Shown one piece after another: positions 1 to 8,976 of a stretch of 64,000 nucleotides of DNA; positions within the stretch are counted from its first letter, which is position 1; the number at the start of each line of letters is the position of its first letter. Source of the DNA: Sideroxyarcus sp. (GTDB lineage: Bacteria; Pseudomonadota; Gammaproteobacteria; Burkholderiales; Gallionellaceae). Position numbers and translations under genes: made by a program. The stretch is taken from positions 310,001-374,000 of the forward strand of contig JAUSBR010000010.1 in NCBI GenBank assembly GCA_030651895.1. The letters run 5' to 3'. The notes under the pieces were generated by a model. That model did no database searches. It was not told the origin of the DNA and saw nothing but the letters and a program-made list of their open reading frames with translations.

Positions 1-1177
1 CGCGCACATCGCGCATGGTCTCGGTGGCCAGCTTGCGTGCTTTCTCGCAACCGTCGGCGATGATGTTACGCACCAGGCTCGGGTCGTCGAGATAGAGTTG
101 CGCGCGTTCGCGCATCGGTTTCTGTTCTTCCAGCACCGCTGTGATCACCGGCTGTTTGCATTCGATGCAGCCGATGCCCGCACTGCGGCAGCCTTGCTGC
201 ACCCACTCCCTGGTCGCATCGTTGGAATAGACCTGATGCAACTGCCACACCGGACACTTGTCCGGATCGCCCACATCAGTGCGGCGGATACGCGCCGGGT
301 CGGTCGGCATGGTCTTGATCTTCTTGCCGACTTCGGCCTCGTCTTCGCGCAGGCTGATGGTGTTGTTGTAGGACTTGGACATCTTCTGCCCGTCCAGTCC
401 CGGCATGCGCGATGCCGCGGTCAGCATGGCCTGCGGCTCGGACAGGATCATCTTGCCACCGCCCTCGAGATAACCGAACAGGCGCTCGCGGTCGCCCAAC
501 GAGAGGCTCTGCTGTTCGTCCAGCAGCGACTTGGCTGATTCCAGCGCTTCACTGTCGCCCTGCTCCTGGAAGCGCGTGCGCAATTCGGTGTAGAGCTTGG
601 CTTTCTTGCCGCCCAGTTTCTTGATCGCGGCTTCGGCCTTCTCTTCGAAACCGACTTCTTTGCCATAGATATGGTTGAAGCGGCGTGCGATCTCACGCGT
701 GAATTCGATATGCGGCACCTGGTCTTCGCCCACCGGCACCTGCGTGGCACGGTAGATGAGGATGTCGGCACTTTGCAGCAAGGGATAACCGAGGAAGCCG
801 TAGGTTGAGAGGTCTTTGCCGGAGAGTTTTTCCTGCTGGTCCTTGTAGGTCGGCATGCGTTCCAGCCAGCCCAGCGGCGTAATCATGGACAGCAGGAGAT
901 GCAGCTCGGCATGCTCGGGCACGCGCGACTGGATGAACAGCGTAGCCTGCGACGGGTCAACGCCGGCGGCCAGCCAGTCGATGACCATGTCCCACACGTT
1001 CTGCTCGATGATCTGTGGCGTGTCGTAGTGCGTGGTCAGCGCGTGCCAGTCGGCCACGAAGAACAGGCACTCGTACTGGTGCTGCATCTCCACCCAGTTC
1101 TTCAATACACCGTGGTAATGCCCCAGGTGCAGATTGCCCGTGGGGCGCATTCCGGATAAGACTCGATCAGCGAACAT
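1..1177 (-). CDS. trpS: Tryptophanyl-tRNA synthetase (3' end outside window)
   Basis: Class I aminoacyl-tRNA synthetase that charges tRNA-Trp in the cytoplasm. The N terminus reads as a Rossmann-fold synthetase with the HIGH-type signature HLGH at residues 17-20 and the KMSKS loop (QKMSKS) near residue 264. Between them lies the insertion typical of the roughly 400-residue beta/gammaproteobacterial long form. The ATG at 1177 begins a MFADRVLSGMRPTG start typical of the family. The C-terminal end runs off the left edge of the window, so about 392 codons are visible. The gene is followed upstream, on the same strand, by the site-2 protease gene with a gap of only 14 bases, which suggests cotranscription. 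Confidence 0.96.
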   Translation of the reverse strand, partial: MFADRVLSGMRPTGNLHLGHYHGVLKNWVEMQHQYECLFFVADWHALTTHYDTPQIIEQNVWDMVIDWLAAGVDPSQATLFIQSRVPEHAELHLLLSMITPLGWLERMPTYKDQQEKLSGKDLSTYGFLGYPLLQSADILIYRATQVPVGEDQVPHIEFTREIARRFNHIYGKEVGFEEKAEAAIKKLGGKKAKLYTELRTRFQEQGDSEALESAKSLLDEQQSLSLGDRERLFGYLEGGGKMILSEPQAMLTAASRMPGLDGQKMSKSYNNTISLREDEAEVGKKIKTMPTDPARIRRTDVGDPDKCPVWQLHQVYSNDATREWVQQGCRSAGIGCIECKQPVITAVLEEQKPMRERAQLYLDDPSLVRNIIADGCEKARKLATETMRDVR

Positions 1178-1191
1178 ATTCCTACTTCGTA

Positions 1192-1848
1192 TTAAAAAAT
1201 CGTTTTAAGCGTCCGTATCAAAGTGCCAGCCACCGGAGACAACAACACACTCAGAATCGACCTGCCTGCAACAAGCGGCAAAACTGCGAGGACGACCATA
1301 ATTATCATGCCATAAGGTTCGATCTTGGCTAACTGATTGGCCTGACGATGCGGCAACATACTGATCAGGATCCTCCCGCCATCAAGCGGCGGAAGCGGCA
1401 ACAGATTGAGCACAAACAGAACGGCGTTGATTTTAACCCCGATATCCGCCATACCGAGCAGAGGTTCGGCAAAATAATTGCCAGGGGACATAAATGCCAA
1501 CTTGTACATTGCCGCCCAGAAAAGCGCCATAGCCAGATTAGCAGCAGGTCCCGCCAGCGAAACCCACAACATATCCTCCTTCGGGCGGCGCAAAGCGGCA
1601 AAATTCACCGGCGTATTCGCCCATCCGAACAGGAATCCGCCTGCAAACAGTGTCAACAAGGGAACCAGCACTGTACCAATGGGATCGATATGCTTCAATG
1701 GATTGAGGGTGACCCGTCCCTGACTATACGCAGTCATGTCGCCAAAATGGTGGGCTACATAAGCATGTGCAGCCTCATGCATAGTGATCGCAAACAGCAC
1801 CGGGATGGCGGCCAGAGCGATGGTCTGTATCAAGGCATCTATATTCAT
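1192..1848 (-). CDS. Site-2 protease family protein (M50 zinc metalloprotease)
   Basis: Small multi-pass membrane metalloprotease of 218 residues. The zinc motif HEAAH is at residues 24-28 inside the first hydrophobic segment. The second motif LPPLDGG, with its aspartate ligand near residue 156, lies in a later membrane segment. These are the two hallmarks of the S2P/M50 family. There is no PDZ domain, unlike RseP elsewhere in this window, so it belongs to the short rhomboid-sized S2P group whose substrates are unknown. Its start overlaps the stop of the upstream YrdC-type gene by four bases, indicating translational coupling. A specific substrate cannot be inferred. Confidence 0.9.
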   Translation of the reverse strand: MNIDALIQTIALAAIPVLFAITMHEAAHAYVAHHFGDMTAYSQGRVTLNPLKHIDPIGTVLVPLLTLFAGGFLFGWANTPVNFAALRRPKEDMLWVSLAGPAANLAMALFWAAMYKLAFMSPGNYFAEPLLGMADIGVKINAVLFVLNLLPLPPLDGGRILISMLPHRQANQLAKIEPYGMIIMVVLAVLPLVAGRSILSVLLSPVAGTLIRTLKTIF

Positions 1849-2477
1849 TCTTCCTCTATCCCCAAATGTGCGGTCTCGCCCTTGCCTTTGCGCACCAGCA
1901 CGGGCGCGGCTGCGGTCAGGTCGATCACTGTGGTTGGTTCCAGCCCGACCATGCCGCCCTCGATGACGACATCCACCAGTTTCTCCAGACGTTCGCGGAT
2001 CTCGTCTACATCGGTCAGCGGCAGCTCCTCGTCGGGCAGGATCAGCGTGCTGCTGAGCAAAGGTTCATTCAGTTCTTCCAGCAGCGCCAGCGCCACCGGA
2101 TGGTCCGGAATACGCAGCCCGACCGTACTGCGTTTCGGGTGCTGCAAGCGGCGCGGTACTTCCTTGGTCGCTTCCAGGATGAAGGTGTAGCTGCCCGGCG
2201 TATTGTTCTTCAGCAACCTGAATTGCGAGTTGTCCACGCGCGCATATTTTGCCAGTTCGGACAGGTCGCGGCACACCAGGGTCATCAGGTGTTTGTCGTC
2301 GACTCCGCGTATCTGGCGTATGCGTTGCACTGCATCCTTGTCATCGAGATGGCAGCCGACCGCATAGCCCGAATCGGTGGGATAGACGATCACCGCGCCG
2401 TTGCGCAGCATCTCCGCCGCCTGCTTGATCAGGCGCGGTTGCGGATTGTCGGGATGGATAGAGAAAAATTGTGCCAT
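1845..2477 (-). CDS. YrdC/Sua5/YciO-family L-threonylcarbamoyladenylate synthase-type protein
   Basis: A 210-residue protein of the YrdC fold, with the nucleotide-binding segment IVYPTDSGYAVGC near residues 31-43 and the family pattern VGLRIPDHP in the middle. Family members make threonylcarbamoyl-AMP for the t6A modification of ANN-decoding tRNAs. The sequence is closer to the YciO branch, whose activity is less certain, so the exact reaction is left open. It sits between the PHP phosphoesterase gene (3 bases upstream) and the site-2 protease gene (4-base overlap). This YciO-PHP pairing (yciO-yciV) also occurs in enterobacteria. Confidence 0.85.
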   Translation of the reverse strand: MAQFFSIHPDNPQPRLIKQAAEMLRNGAVIVYPTDSGYAVGCHLDDKDAVQRIRQIRGVDDKHLMTLVCRDLSELAKYARVDNSQFRLLKNNTPGSYTFILEATKEVPRRLQHPKRSTVGLRIPDHPVALALLEELNEPLLSSTLILPDEELPLTDVDEIRERLEKLVDVVIEGGMVGLEPTTVIDLTAAAPVLVRKGKGETAHLGIEEE

Positions 2478-2480
2478 GGC

Positions 2481-3341
2481 TCAGGCTGCCGCTTTCTCCC
2501 ATTCCGTCCACACCGGCACGCATTCCAGCGGGAAGTCCGGCAGGCGACCGATGTCGCGCCAGCTCTCATCCGGCCCGTGGAAGTCGGAACCGCAGGAACA
2601 CAGCAGGCCGAACTCTTGCGCATAACGCGCGAACTCGGCGAACTGCGGCGGCGTGTGGCTGCCGCTCACCACTTCGATGCCCTTGCCGCCCAGCGCGACA
2701 AATTCTTCGAGCAACTCGCGCAGCGTCGGCTTGCCCATCGGTTTGCGCCCGGCGGTATAGCGACCGGGATGAGCCAGCACGGCGATGCCGCCCGCTGCCT
2801 GTATCCAGGACAGCGCATCTGGCAGGCTGCCCCACTCGTGCGGGACATAACCGGGTTTGCCGTTGACAAGATAACGGCTGAACACGCTGCGCACATCCTT
2901 GCACTGCCCGGCCTCGACCAGATAACGCGCGAAATGGGTGCGGCCTATCATCTCCGGATTGGAAGCGTAGCGCAGCGCGCCTTCCAGCACGCCGCCGATG
3001 CCGCTGCGTGCCAGGGATTCAGCCATCAGCTCGGCACGGTGCATGCGTCCGCGGCGAATGCTGCGCAGACCTTCCACCAGCGCGGGACAGGTCGGGTCGA
3101 TATGCAGGCCGACGATATGCACGGTGAACCTGCGCCAGGTGACGGATATCTCGACACCGTTGATAAGTTCAATGCCGTGCTGCGCGGCAGCCTGTGCCGC
3201 CTCGGCCAGACCTGCCATGTCGTCGTGATCGGTCAGCCCGAGCACTTTCACCCCGCGCTCGGCGGCACGCGCCACCAGTTCGGTAGGCGTCAGTGTTCCG
3301 TCGGATACACGGGAATGGCAATGCAAATCGTAGTCGAGCAT
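2481..3341 (-). CDS. PHP-domain phosphoesterase (RNase AM/YciV-like)
   Basis: A 286-residue PHP-family metal-dependent phosphoesterase. The four PHP motifs are visible: DLHCHSRVSDG at the N terminus, GLTDHDDMAGL near residue 40, HPGRYT in the middle and GSDFHGPDE near the C terminus. Together they supply the histidines and aspartates of a trinuclear metal site. The E. coli relative YciV/TrpH acts as a 5'-nucleotidase/5'-3' exoribonuclease that matures rRNA 5' ends. The start is the ATG at 3341, which overlaps the stop of the RnfH gene as ATGA. A much longer in-frame reading extends upstream but is antisense-like, arginine-rich and overlaps rnfH, so it was not used. Confidence 0.9.
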   Translation of the reverse strand: MLDYDLHCHSRVSDGTLTPTELVARAAERGVKVLGLTDHDDMAGLAEAAQAAAQHGIELINGVEISVTWRRFTVHIVGLHIDPTCPALVEGLRSIRRGRMHRAELMAESLARSGIGGVLEGALRYASNPEMIGRTHFARYLVEAGQCKDVRSVFSRYLVNGKPGYVPHEWGSLPDALSWIQAAGGIAVLAHPGRYTAGRKPMGKPTLRELLEEFVALGGKGIEVVSGSHTPPQFAEFARYAQEFGLLCSCGSDFHGPDESWRDIGRLPDFPLECVPVWTEWEKAAA

Positions 3342-3652
3342 CAGAGGTCGCCGCCGCCCTTCTTCATGACCTTGCCCTCTTCGGCACGCTTGCGGCGCAC
3401 CTCTTTCGGGTCGGCGATCAGCGGGCGATATATCTCGATGCGGTCTTTTTCGCGCAGCACGGTGTCCGGCTTGATCAGCTTGCCGAAGATGCCCAGCTTG
3501 CTGGTGGCGATATCGATTTCGGGATGCTTGTTGAGGATGCCGCTGGCCTGGATGGCATCCAGCGCGGTGGTACCGGCCGCGACCTGCTGTTTGAGCAGGG
3601 TCTGCTTGTCGGGAAGTGCGTAGACAACTTCGATGGCGATCATGTCTGTCAT
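3341..3652 (-). CDS. RnfH family protein (ubiquitin-like)
   Basis: A 103-residue acidic/basic small protein of the RnfH (UPF0125) family, a ubiquitin-like beta-grasp fold often encoded beside ratA and smpB. The characteristic start IAIEVVYALPDKQ and the IGIFGKLIKPD-like segment (here LGIFGKLIKPDTVLREKDRI) are present. The C terminus is a basic tail rich in R and K. Its function is unsettled; it was proposed as an antitoxin-like partner of RatA. Its start overlaps the end of the RatA-like gene by four bases and its stop overlaps the PHP gene, so the three are translationally coupled. Confidence 0.9.
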   Translation of the reverse strand: MTDMIAIEVVYALPDKQTLLKQQVAAGTTALDAIQASGILNKHPEIDIATSKLGIFGKLIKPDTVLREKDRIEIYRPLIADPKEVRRKRAEEGKVMKKGGGDL

Positions 3653-4086
3653 GGTTTGCGGTATATCTTGTCTGCCTGATGGATGAAAGCATCCACAAAA
3701 GTATTGGTGATATGGCTGAACACCGGCCCCACCAGCTTCTCCAGCAGCTTGCTGGAGAACTCGTAATGCAAGCGGAACTCTATTTTACAGGCTTCGTCGC
3801 TCAAGGGGATGAATCGCCAGTGGCCATCCAGATGTTTGAACGGGCCGTCTTTGAGGGTCAGATCGATCTGGTGCGGCGGATTGCGGGCGTTTTCCGTGCT
3901 GAAATGCTGCTTGATATGGTGGAAATCGATATGCACCGTGGCATGCATGGTCGTGCCCTGCATGTCGTTCACCGTCGCCCCGCCACACCAGGGCAGGAAC
4001 TGCGGATACTCCTCCACCCTGTCCACCAGGTTGAACATCTGCTCCGCCGTGTGTGCTACCAGCACCGTCTTCTCTACCAAAGCCAT
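3649..4086 (-). CDS. ratA: RatA/COQ10-type START-domain protein
   Basis: A 145-residue START/SRPBCC-fold protein. The N terminus [31 protein letters not shown] is split here as the typical hydrophobic strand followed by the helix [14 protein letters not shown]. This is diagnostic of the family that contains RatA (ribosome association toxin) and mitochondrial COQ10. The length matches the family. It opens a minus-strand run with rnfH and diverges from smpB 64 bases away, the conserved ratA-rnfH/smpB arrangement of proteobacteria. Whether it binds ubiquinone or acts on 50S subunits cannot be told from sequence. Confidence 0.88.
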   Translation of the reverse strand: MALVEKTVLVAHTAEQMFNLVDRVEEYPQFLPWCGGATVNDMQGTTMHATVHIDFHHIKQHFSTENARNPPHQIDLTLKDGPFKHLDGHWRFIPLSDEACKIEFRLHYEFSSKLLEKLVGPVFSHITNTFVDAFIHQADKIYRKP

Positions 4087-4150
4087 CGCAAACCAAGCCC
4101 GTCAATCAAAGGCTGGTAGAATATCGCAACCAACCGCAAAACTCACCCAA

Positions 4151-4600
4151 ATGAGCATCATCCAGAACAAAAAGGCGTATCACGAGTACTTCATTGAAGA
4201 AAAACATGAAGCCGGCATCATGCTGGAAGGCTGGGAAGTCAAAGCCATCCGCGCCGGACGCGCACAGCTCAAGGAAGCCTACGTCACCATCAAGGACGGC
4301 GCGCTATATCTGTTCGGCTCGCACATCAGCCCGCTGCTGAACGCCTCCACCCACATCGTCCCCGACCCCGTCCGCACCCGCAAACTGCTGCTGCACAAGA
4401 ATGAGATCGACAAGCTGATCGGCAAGGTCCAGCGCGCCGGCTACACTATCATGCCGCTGGACATGCACTACAAGGGCGGACGGGTGAAGCTGGAGATCGG
4501 GTTGGCGAAGGGCAAGAAGGAGCACGATAAGCGAGCTACAGAGAAGGAACGGGAATCGAAGCGTGAGGCTGCGCAAGCGATGAAGAAGGAGCGCCGCTAA
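4151..4600 (+). CDS. smpB: SsrA-binding protein SmpB
   Basis: A 149-residue RNA-binding OB-fold protein that binds the tRNA-like domain of tmRNA and delivers it to stalled ribosomes for trans-translation. The N terminus [20 protein letters not shown] and the segment [19 protein letters not shown] match the family closely. The C terminus is the lysine/arginine-rich tail that folds in the decoding centre. The ATG at 4151 gives the usual length. It diverges from the ratA-rnfH genes and is followed immediately by msrA (one base between stop and start). Confidence 0.97.
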   Translation: MSIIQNKKAYHEYFIEEKHEAGIMLEGWEVKAIRAGRAQLKEAYVTIKDGALYLFGSHISPLLNASTHIVPDPVRTRKLLLHKNEIDKLIGKVQRAGYTIMPLDMHYKGGRVKLEIGLAKGKKEHDKRATEKERESKREAAQAMKKERR

Positions 4601-4601
4601 T

Positions 4602-5186
4602 ATGTATCGCGTTGCGATCTTCCTGCTTTTGTCTCTTCTGGCTATGAGCAGCAACGCCCAACCGAAAGGAATTGCCATGACTGATACCAAGCAAACCGCC
4701 TACCTCTCCGGCGGCTGTTTCTGGGGGATGGAAGACCTGGTGCGCAAGATTCCGGGCGTGCTGGAGACCGAGGTGGGTTATACCGGCGGCAGTACGCCGA
4801 ACGCAACCTATGAGATCGTGAAGACCGGCGGTAGCGGCCACGCCGAGTCGCTGAAGATCGTGTTCGACCCGAAGAAACTCAGCTACCGCCATCTGTTGTT
4901 CGAGTTCTTCCGCATGCACAACCCCACCACCAGGAACCAGCAGGGCAACGATGTCGGCACGCAGTACCGCTCGGCGATCTTCTATCTGAACGAGGAACAG
5001 AAAAGTACTGCCGAGGAAGTCATCAAGACCGTGGATGCGTCAGGCGACTGGAAAGCGAAGGTGGTCACGGAGGTCGTGCCGTTCGGAAACTTCTGGCGTG
5101 CCGAGGAGTATCACCAGAAATATCTGGTCAAACATCCGCATGGTTACACCTGCCATTACGTGCGCAGGATGCAACTGGGTGAGTAA
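4602..5186 (+). CDS. msrA: Peptide methionine-S-sulfoxide reductase MsrA
   Basis: Repairs oxidised methionine (S epimer) with thioredoxin as reductant. The catalytic GCFWGMED motif is at residues 38-45 of the long form, and a resolving cysteine is near the C terminus in [10 protein letters not shown]. The reading frame opens at 4602 with a hydrophobic signal-like stretch ([14 protein letters not shown]), giving 194 residues. A second in-frame ATG at 4677 ([10 protein letters not shown]), preceded by AAAGGA, would give a 169-residue cytoplasmic enzyme. The long form predicts export to the periplasm. It starts one base after smpB ends. Confidence 0.95.
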   Translation: MYRVAIFLLLSLLAMSSNAQPKGIAMTDTKQTAYLSGGCFWGMEDLVRKIPGVLETEVGYTGGSTPNATYEIVKTGGSGHAESLKIVFDPKKLSYRHLLFEFFRMHNPTTRNQQGNDVGTQYRSAIFYLNEEQKSTAEEVIKTVDASGDWKAKVVTEVVPFGNFWRAEEYHQKYLVKHPHGYTCHYVRRMQLGE

Positions 5187-5188
5187 GC

Positions 5189-5437
5189 TTATTTCTTCAG
5201 TTTGAAAGTCAGCAAAGCCCCGACTATCGCCCCCGCGACCCCGCTGAGCAAAATATTGTTGCGCATCTCTTCGATGCCCGAGATCGAACGGAAGGCGTTC
5301 TGGATACTGTTGCCGCCGAACGAGAACAAGGTCTTCAGGCTGACATAATCTCCGCCCCATTTGCCGAAGTAGGCATAGCCGACGATCAGTCCAAGTGCGG
5401 CGAATGCTGCGATGCTGAGTAGGTTCTTCTTGCTCAT
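5189..5437 (-). CDS. Small membrane protein of unknown function
   Basis: An 82-residue protein with two hydrophobic helices. One is near the N terminus (LLSIAAFAALGLIVGYAYFG) and one near the C terminus (GVAGAIVGALLTF); a glycine/asparagine-containing loop separates them. I do not recognise a named family. The ATG at 5437 has AAGGA eight bases upstream, so it is preferred over a TTG one codon earlier. The stop lies two bases from the convergent msrA stop. The next gene upstream on the same strand encodes a CopD-like membrane protein 36 bases away, so the two probably share a transcript. Confidence 0.72.
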   Translation of the reverse strand: MSKKNLLSIAAFAALGLIVGYAYFGKWGGDYVSLKTLFSFGGNSIQNAFRSISGIEEMRNNILLSGVAGAIVGALLTFKLKK

Positions 5438-5473
5438 CAATGAGTTCCTTTTAAATGTTCAAGTAGTTCTTCC

Positions 5474-5938
5474 CTAGCGCGCGAAGCCGCCAGCCACGCC
5501 GATGACGGCGACCGCCACGGTGATCAGTCCCAGCGAGAGATTGAGACCGACCAGTTTGCGAATCTTGCCGAGGATCTCGCCCGCGTCTTTCCACTGCTCC
5601 TTGGCGACATGCAGGTTGAACGGCACGTAGCAGGCGAAGAAGACATAGACATAGATACCCGTCATCACCAGCCCTAGCAACAACATGATGTGGACGAAGC
5701 TTGGCGTATGCGCCATGCCGCCGTACTGGTAGATCATGTAGAAGCCGGTGACGAGGATCAGTCCGACCGCACCCCATACCCAGTTGAAGAAACGATGGAA
5801 GACGTTGTCCCACAGGCGCAGGCGCTCGGGTGGTTGCAGCACGTCGACGGCGGCGGGACGCAACACCATGTAGGCGAAGAACATGCCGCCGACCCAGATG
5901 AGTGCGGATATCAGATGGATGAGTTTGAAGAGGGTCAT
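5474..5938 (-). CDS. CopD family integral membrane protein
   Basis: A 154-residue protein with four predicted membrane helices. It begins MTLFKLIHLISALIWVGGMF, a pattern typical of CopD/DUF2269-like proteins whose conserved histidines may bind copper or heme. The internal HRFFNWVWGAVGLILVTGFYMI and KIRKLVGLNLSLGLI segments support the family. The start at 5938 gives a standard length; further upstream the frame is arginine/serine-rich and overlaps rnhB antisense-like sequence. It is separated from rnhB by about 70 bases, so its own promoter is possible. Substrate is unknown. Confidence 0.82.
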   Translation of the reverse strand: MTLFKLIHLISALIWVGGMFFAYMVLRPAAVDVLQPPERLRLWDNVFHRFFNWVWGAVGLILVTGFYMIYQYGGMAHTPSFVHIMLLLGLVMTGIYVYVFFACYVPFNLHVAKEQWKDAGEILGKIRKLVGLNLSLGLITVAVAVIGVAGGFAR

Positions 5939-6011
5939 GGTCGGAGCTCTCGGAGAATGTCGGCGAGACAGGAGGATAACCGAAAAGTCCCCGGATTTAA
6001 CATTCACGCCG

Positions 6012-6584
6012 TCAGGGTAAAAGTTCGCGTACCGGCCTGAAACTGCGTCTATGCACGGCGGAGACGCCGTGCTCGCGCAACGCGGCGATATGCGCGGCAG
6101 TGGGATAGCCCTTGTGACCGTCGAAGCCGTATTGCGGATATTGCGCGTGCAGCTTGAGCATGAGTTCGTCGCGCGCGGTCTTGGCGAGGATGGAAGCGGC
6201 AGAGATGGCGGCGACCTTGCTGTCGCCCTTGACGATGGCCTGGCTGGGGATGCCGATCTGCGGACAGTACAGGCCATCCACCAGCACCTGCTGCGGTAGC
6301 AAGCTCAATCCCTCAACAGCGCGCTTCATCGCCAGCAACGTCGCTTGCAGGATGTTGAGACGGTCGATCTCTTCCACGTCGGCAAAGGCCACGGCCCAAG
6401 CCAGCGCGCGTTCGCGGATGACAGGCGCGAGCAGGTCGCGCTGCTTCTCGGAGAGTTTCTTGGAATCGGCCAGACCCGCGATGGGGTTGGCGTCGTCGAG
6501 GATGACGGCGGCGGCGCTGACCGGCCCGGCCAGCGGGCCGCGCCCTGCTTCATCGACGCCGCAGATGAGCAGGATGGAACTCAT
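6012..6584 (-). CDS. rnhB: Ribonuclease HII
   Basis: A 190-residue endonuclease that cuts the RNA strand of RNA-DNA hybrids and removes misincorporated ribonucleotides. The catalytic [12 protein letters not shown] motif begins at residue 11, supplying the Asp-Glu pair. Further carboxylates lie in LVDGLYCP and KTARDELM. The start ATG overlaps the lpxB stop (ATGA), a coupling seen in many proteobacteria. It is the last gene of the rpsB-to-rnhB block. Confidence 0.97.
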   Translation of the reverse strand: MSSILLICGVDEAGRGPLAGPVSAAAVILDDANPIAGLADSKKLSEKQRDLLAPVIRERALAWAVAFADVEEIDRLNILQATLLAMKRAVEGLSLLPQQVLVDGLYCPQIGIPSQAIVKGDSKVAAISAASILAKTARDELMLKLHAQYPQYGFDGHKGYPTAAHIAALREHGVSAVHRRSFRPVRELLP

Positions 6585-7732
6585 GCCAGGTAAGGCAGGA
6601 TGGCCGCAGCCGCTTTCTGCGCGGTATCCTGGCGCAAGGTCTGATGCATCGTGGTGAAGGTCTCTTCCAATGCGGCCACTGCGTGCTTGTTGTTGACCAG
6701 ATTGAGCAGCGCCTGCGCAAGGTTCTCCGGCGTGGCGTCGTCCTGCAAGATCTCCGGCACCACGAACTTGCCGGCGAGGATGTTGGGCAGACCGACATAC
6801 GGCAGGTATTGCTTGCGCTTGGCGATCCAGTAGGTCAGCGGCGAGAGTTTGTAGGTGATGACCATGGGACGCTTGAGCAGTGCAGCTTCCAGGGTGGCCG
6901 TGCCGGAGGCGACCAGCACACCGTCAGCCGCGATCATGGCGTCGTGCGCATGGCCGAACAGCAGCGTGATGGGCAGTTGCTGCGCTTCCTGGCGCCATAT
7001 CTCGTTCTCGAAGATGGTGCGCGTCTCGCGGCTGGCGAGCGGTACGAGGAACTGCGCCTCGGGCAGTTTCTGCAGGATGAGTTTTACGGTCTCGACGTAG
7101 GTTCTGGCGAGGCGGCGCACTTCGCCCTGACGACTACCGGGCAGCAAGGCGAATATCTTGGCGTTCCTCGGCAGGATGCGCATCTGCTCGCGCATCTCTT
7201 CGCGATTTGGTTGCTCCGGCAGCATATCGGCGAGCGGATGGCCCACATAAGTCACGGGCACATCGGCCTGCTGGTAAAGCGGCGCTTCGAACGGGAACAG
7301 CGCGAGGATATGCGACACCGCCTGTTTGATCTTGTGGATGCGCTCGCCGCGCCAGGCCCAGATGGACGGGCTGACGTAGTGCACAGCCGGAATGCCGCGC
7401 TGTTTGAGCGCCATCTCCAGATCGAGGTTGAAATCGGGCGCGTCGATGCCGATGAACATGTCCGGCGGCTCGGCGATGAAACGGTTGCGCAGGTTGCGGC
7501 GGATGCCGACCAGTTCGCGGTAATGGCGCAGCACCTCGATGTAGCCGTTGACGGCCAATTTCTCCATCGGGAACAGTACTTCCATGCCGACGGCCTGCAT
7601 CTTGGGTCCGCCGATGCCGATGAAGCGCACGTTCGGTACGGCTTGTTTGATGGCTTCCATCAACAGACTGCCGAGCAGGTCGCCGGAGGCTTCACCGGCG
7701 ACAAGGGCGATGGTTTTGACGTTCTGGTTCAT
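6581..7732 (-). CDS. lpxB: Lipid-A-disaccharide synthase
   Basis: A 383-residue GT-B type glycosyltransferase (family GT19). It joins UDP-2,3-diacylglucosamine and lipid X to form the lipid A disaccharide at the inner membrane. The N-terminal motif [19 protein letters not shown] and the central [11 protein letters not shown] and [11 protein letters not shown]-like (here [15 protein letters not shown]) segments are diagnostic. The later [16 protein letters not shown] binds the nucleotide. It lies six bases downstream of lpxA and overlaps rnhB by four bases. Confidence 0.97.
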   Translation of the reverse strand: MNQNVKTIALVAGEASGDLLGSLLMEAIKQAVPNVRFIGIGGPKMQAVGMEVLFPMEKLAVNGYIEVLRHYRELVGIRRNLRNRFIAEPPDMFIGIDAPDFNLDLEMALKQRGIPAVHYVSPSIWAWRGERIHKIKQAVSHILALFPFEAPLYQQADVPVTYVGHPLADMLPEQPNREEMREQMRILPRNAKIFALLPGSRQGEVRRLARTYVETVKLILQKLPEAQFLVPLASRETRTIFENEIWRQEAQQLPITLLFGHAHDAMIAADGVLVASGTATLEAALLKRPMVITYKLSPLTYWIAKRKQYLPYVGLPNILAGKFVVPEILQDDATPENLAQALLNLVNNKHAVAALEETFTTMHQTLRQDTAQKAAAAILPYLA

Positions 7733-7738
7733 GGTTTG

Positions 7739-8530
7739 TCAGCGCACGATGCCGCGGGTGGCGTGGTTCAGGAAGTTCAGCATGTTATCGATGTCGGCAT
7801 CGGCATCGGCTGCCTGGCCGCGCATCGCCGCAATCTCCAGCTTCGCCGCTTCGAAACTGCTGCCGGCACGATACAGGGTGCGGTACATCTTTTTGATCAT
7901 GTCCAGCCGCGCATCCGAGTAGCCGGCGCGGCGCGGACCTTCCTGGTGCGCTCCCTTGACCTCGGCGGGATTGCCGACCGCTGTCACGAACGGCGGCAGG
8001 TCTTGCGACAGCCGCGTCTGGAAACCGATCATGGCGAAATCGCCGATGCGCACAAACTGGTGGATACCGCTCATGCCGCCGATCAGGGTGCGGTCGCCGA
8101 CGGTCACGTGACCTGCGAACTGCACCGAGTTGGCGATGACGTTGTGGTCGCCGATGTGGCAGTCGTGCGCGACATGCACATAGGCCATGATCCAGTTGTC
8201 ACTGCCGATGGAAGTGATGCCGCCGTCCTGCACCGTGCCGAGATTGAGGGTGCAGCTCTCGCGGATGGTGTTGTTGTCGCCGATGATGAGTTTGGTCGGC
8301 TCTCCCTTGTACTTCTTGTCCTGCGGAACCTCACCGATGGAACTGAACTGGAAGAAGCGGTTGTTCTTGCCGATACTGGTGTGACCGTCGATGACGACAT
8401 GCGGACCAACGACCGAACCGGCGCCGATCTCCACATTCTCTCCGATGATGGAATACGGGCCGACCGATACGTCGTCGGCCAGTTTGGCGTTCGGGTGGAT
8501 GAGCGCGGTCGGGTGACGCAGTGTGTCCAT
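7739..8530 (-). CDS. lpxA: Acyl-[ACP]-UDP-N-acetylglucosamine O-acyltransferase
   Basis: First enzyme of lipid A synthesis: it transfers a 3-hydroxyacyl chain from ACP to UDP-GlcNAc. The 263-residue protein is built of hexapeptide repeats ([LIV]-G-x4) that form a left-handed beta helix. The catalytic histidine lies in the segment [17 protein letters not shown], followed by the helical C-terminal domain. The ATG at 8530 overlaps the fabZ stop by one base (TAATG), so translation is coupled. A frame extension upstream of this start overlaps fabZ and has no family similarity. Confidence 0.97.
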   Translation of the reverse strand: MDTLRHPTALIHPNAKLADDVSVGPYSIIGENVEIGAGSVVGPHVVIDGHTSIGKNNRFFQFSSIGEVPQDKKYKGEPTKLIIGDNNTIRESCTLNLGTVQDGGITSIGSDNWIMAYVHVAHDCHIGDHNVIANSVQFAGHVTVGDRTLIGGMSGIHQFVRIGDFAMIGFQTRLSQDLPPFVTAVGNPAEVKGAHQEGPRRAGYSDARLDMIKKMYRTLYRAGSSFEAAKLEIAAMRGQAADADADIDNMLNFLNHATRGIVR

Positions 8531-8976
8531 TATTTCGTCTTCAGGGTACAGATCAGTTCGGCTTCGGCGGCGACCTGCCCGTCCACTTCGGCGACGCCTT
8601 TGAACTTCCACATGCCGCGTTTGTTCATGGCGATGGACACTTTGAATATCAGTTGATCGCCGGGGCCGACCGGGCGCTTGAAGCGTGCGTTGTCGATGCC
8701 GACGAAGTAATACACCGAGTCGTCGCTGGGCAAAGTGCCCATGGTCTTGAACGACAGGATGGCGGCTGCCTGTGCCATCGCCTCGATGACCAGTACGCCG
8801 GGCATCACCGGATGGTGCGGATAGTGGCCGGGGAAGAACGGCTCGTTCATGGACACGTTCTTCAGTGCCACGATGCGTTCGTTCGGCACCACTTCGAGTA
8901 CGCGGTCTATCAACAGGAATGGATAACGGTGCGGCAGATGCTCCAACACCTCATGGATGTCCATTGCGGTACTCAT
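8530..8976 (-). CDS. fabZ: 3-hydroxyacyl-[ACP] dehydratase FabZ
   Basis: Hot-dog-fold dehydratase of fatty acid elongation, 148 residues. The active-site histidine lies in the motif [16 protein letters not shown] and the catalytic glutamate follows in VIEAMAQ. The N-terminal [11 protein letters not shown] is also typical. The ATG at 8976 ([11 protein letters not shown]) overlaps the lpxD stop as ATGA. Its position between lpxD and lpxA balances the 3-hydroxyacyl-ACP pool between phospholipid and lipid A synthesis, a conserved arrangement. Confidence 0.97.
   Translation of the reverse strand: MSTAMDIHEVLEHLPHRYPFLLIDRVLEVVPNERIVALKNVSMNEPFFPGHYPHHPVMPGVLVIEAMAQAAAILSFKTMGTLPSDDSVYYFVGIDNARFKRPVGPGDQLIFKVSIAMNKRGMWKFKGVAEVDGQVAAEAELICTLKTK

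Noticed and set aside
2481-3698. A 405-codon form of the PHP phosphoesterase
   Set aside because: The first 119 codons overlap rnfH out of frame and lack family similarity; the ATG at 3341 sits at the conserved start.
6644-8656. A 670-codon open frame across lpxB and lpxA
   Set aside because: It runs antisense across two real genes and is composed of His/Gly/Arg-rich shadow sequence.
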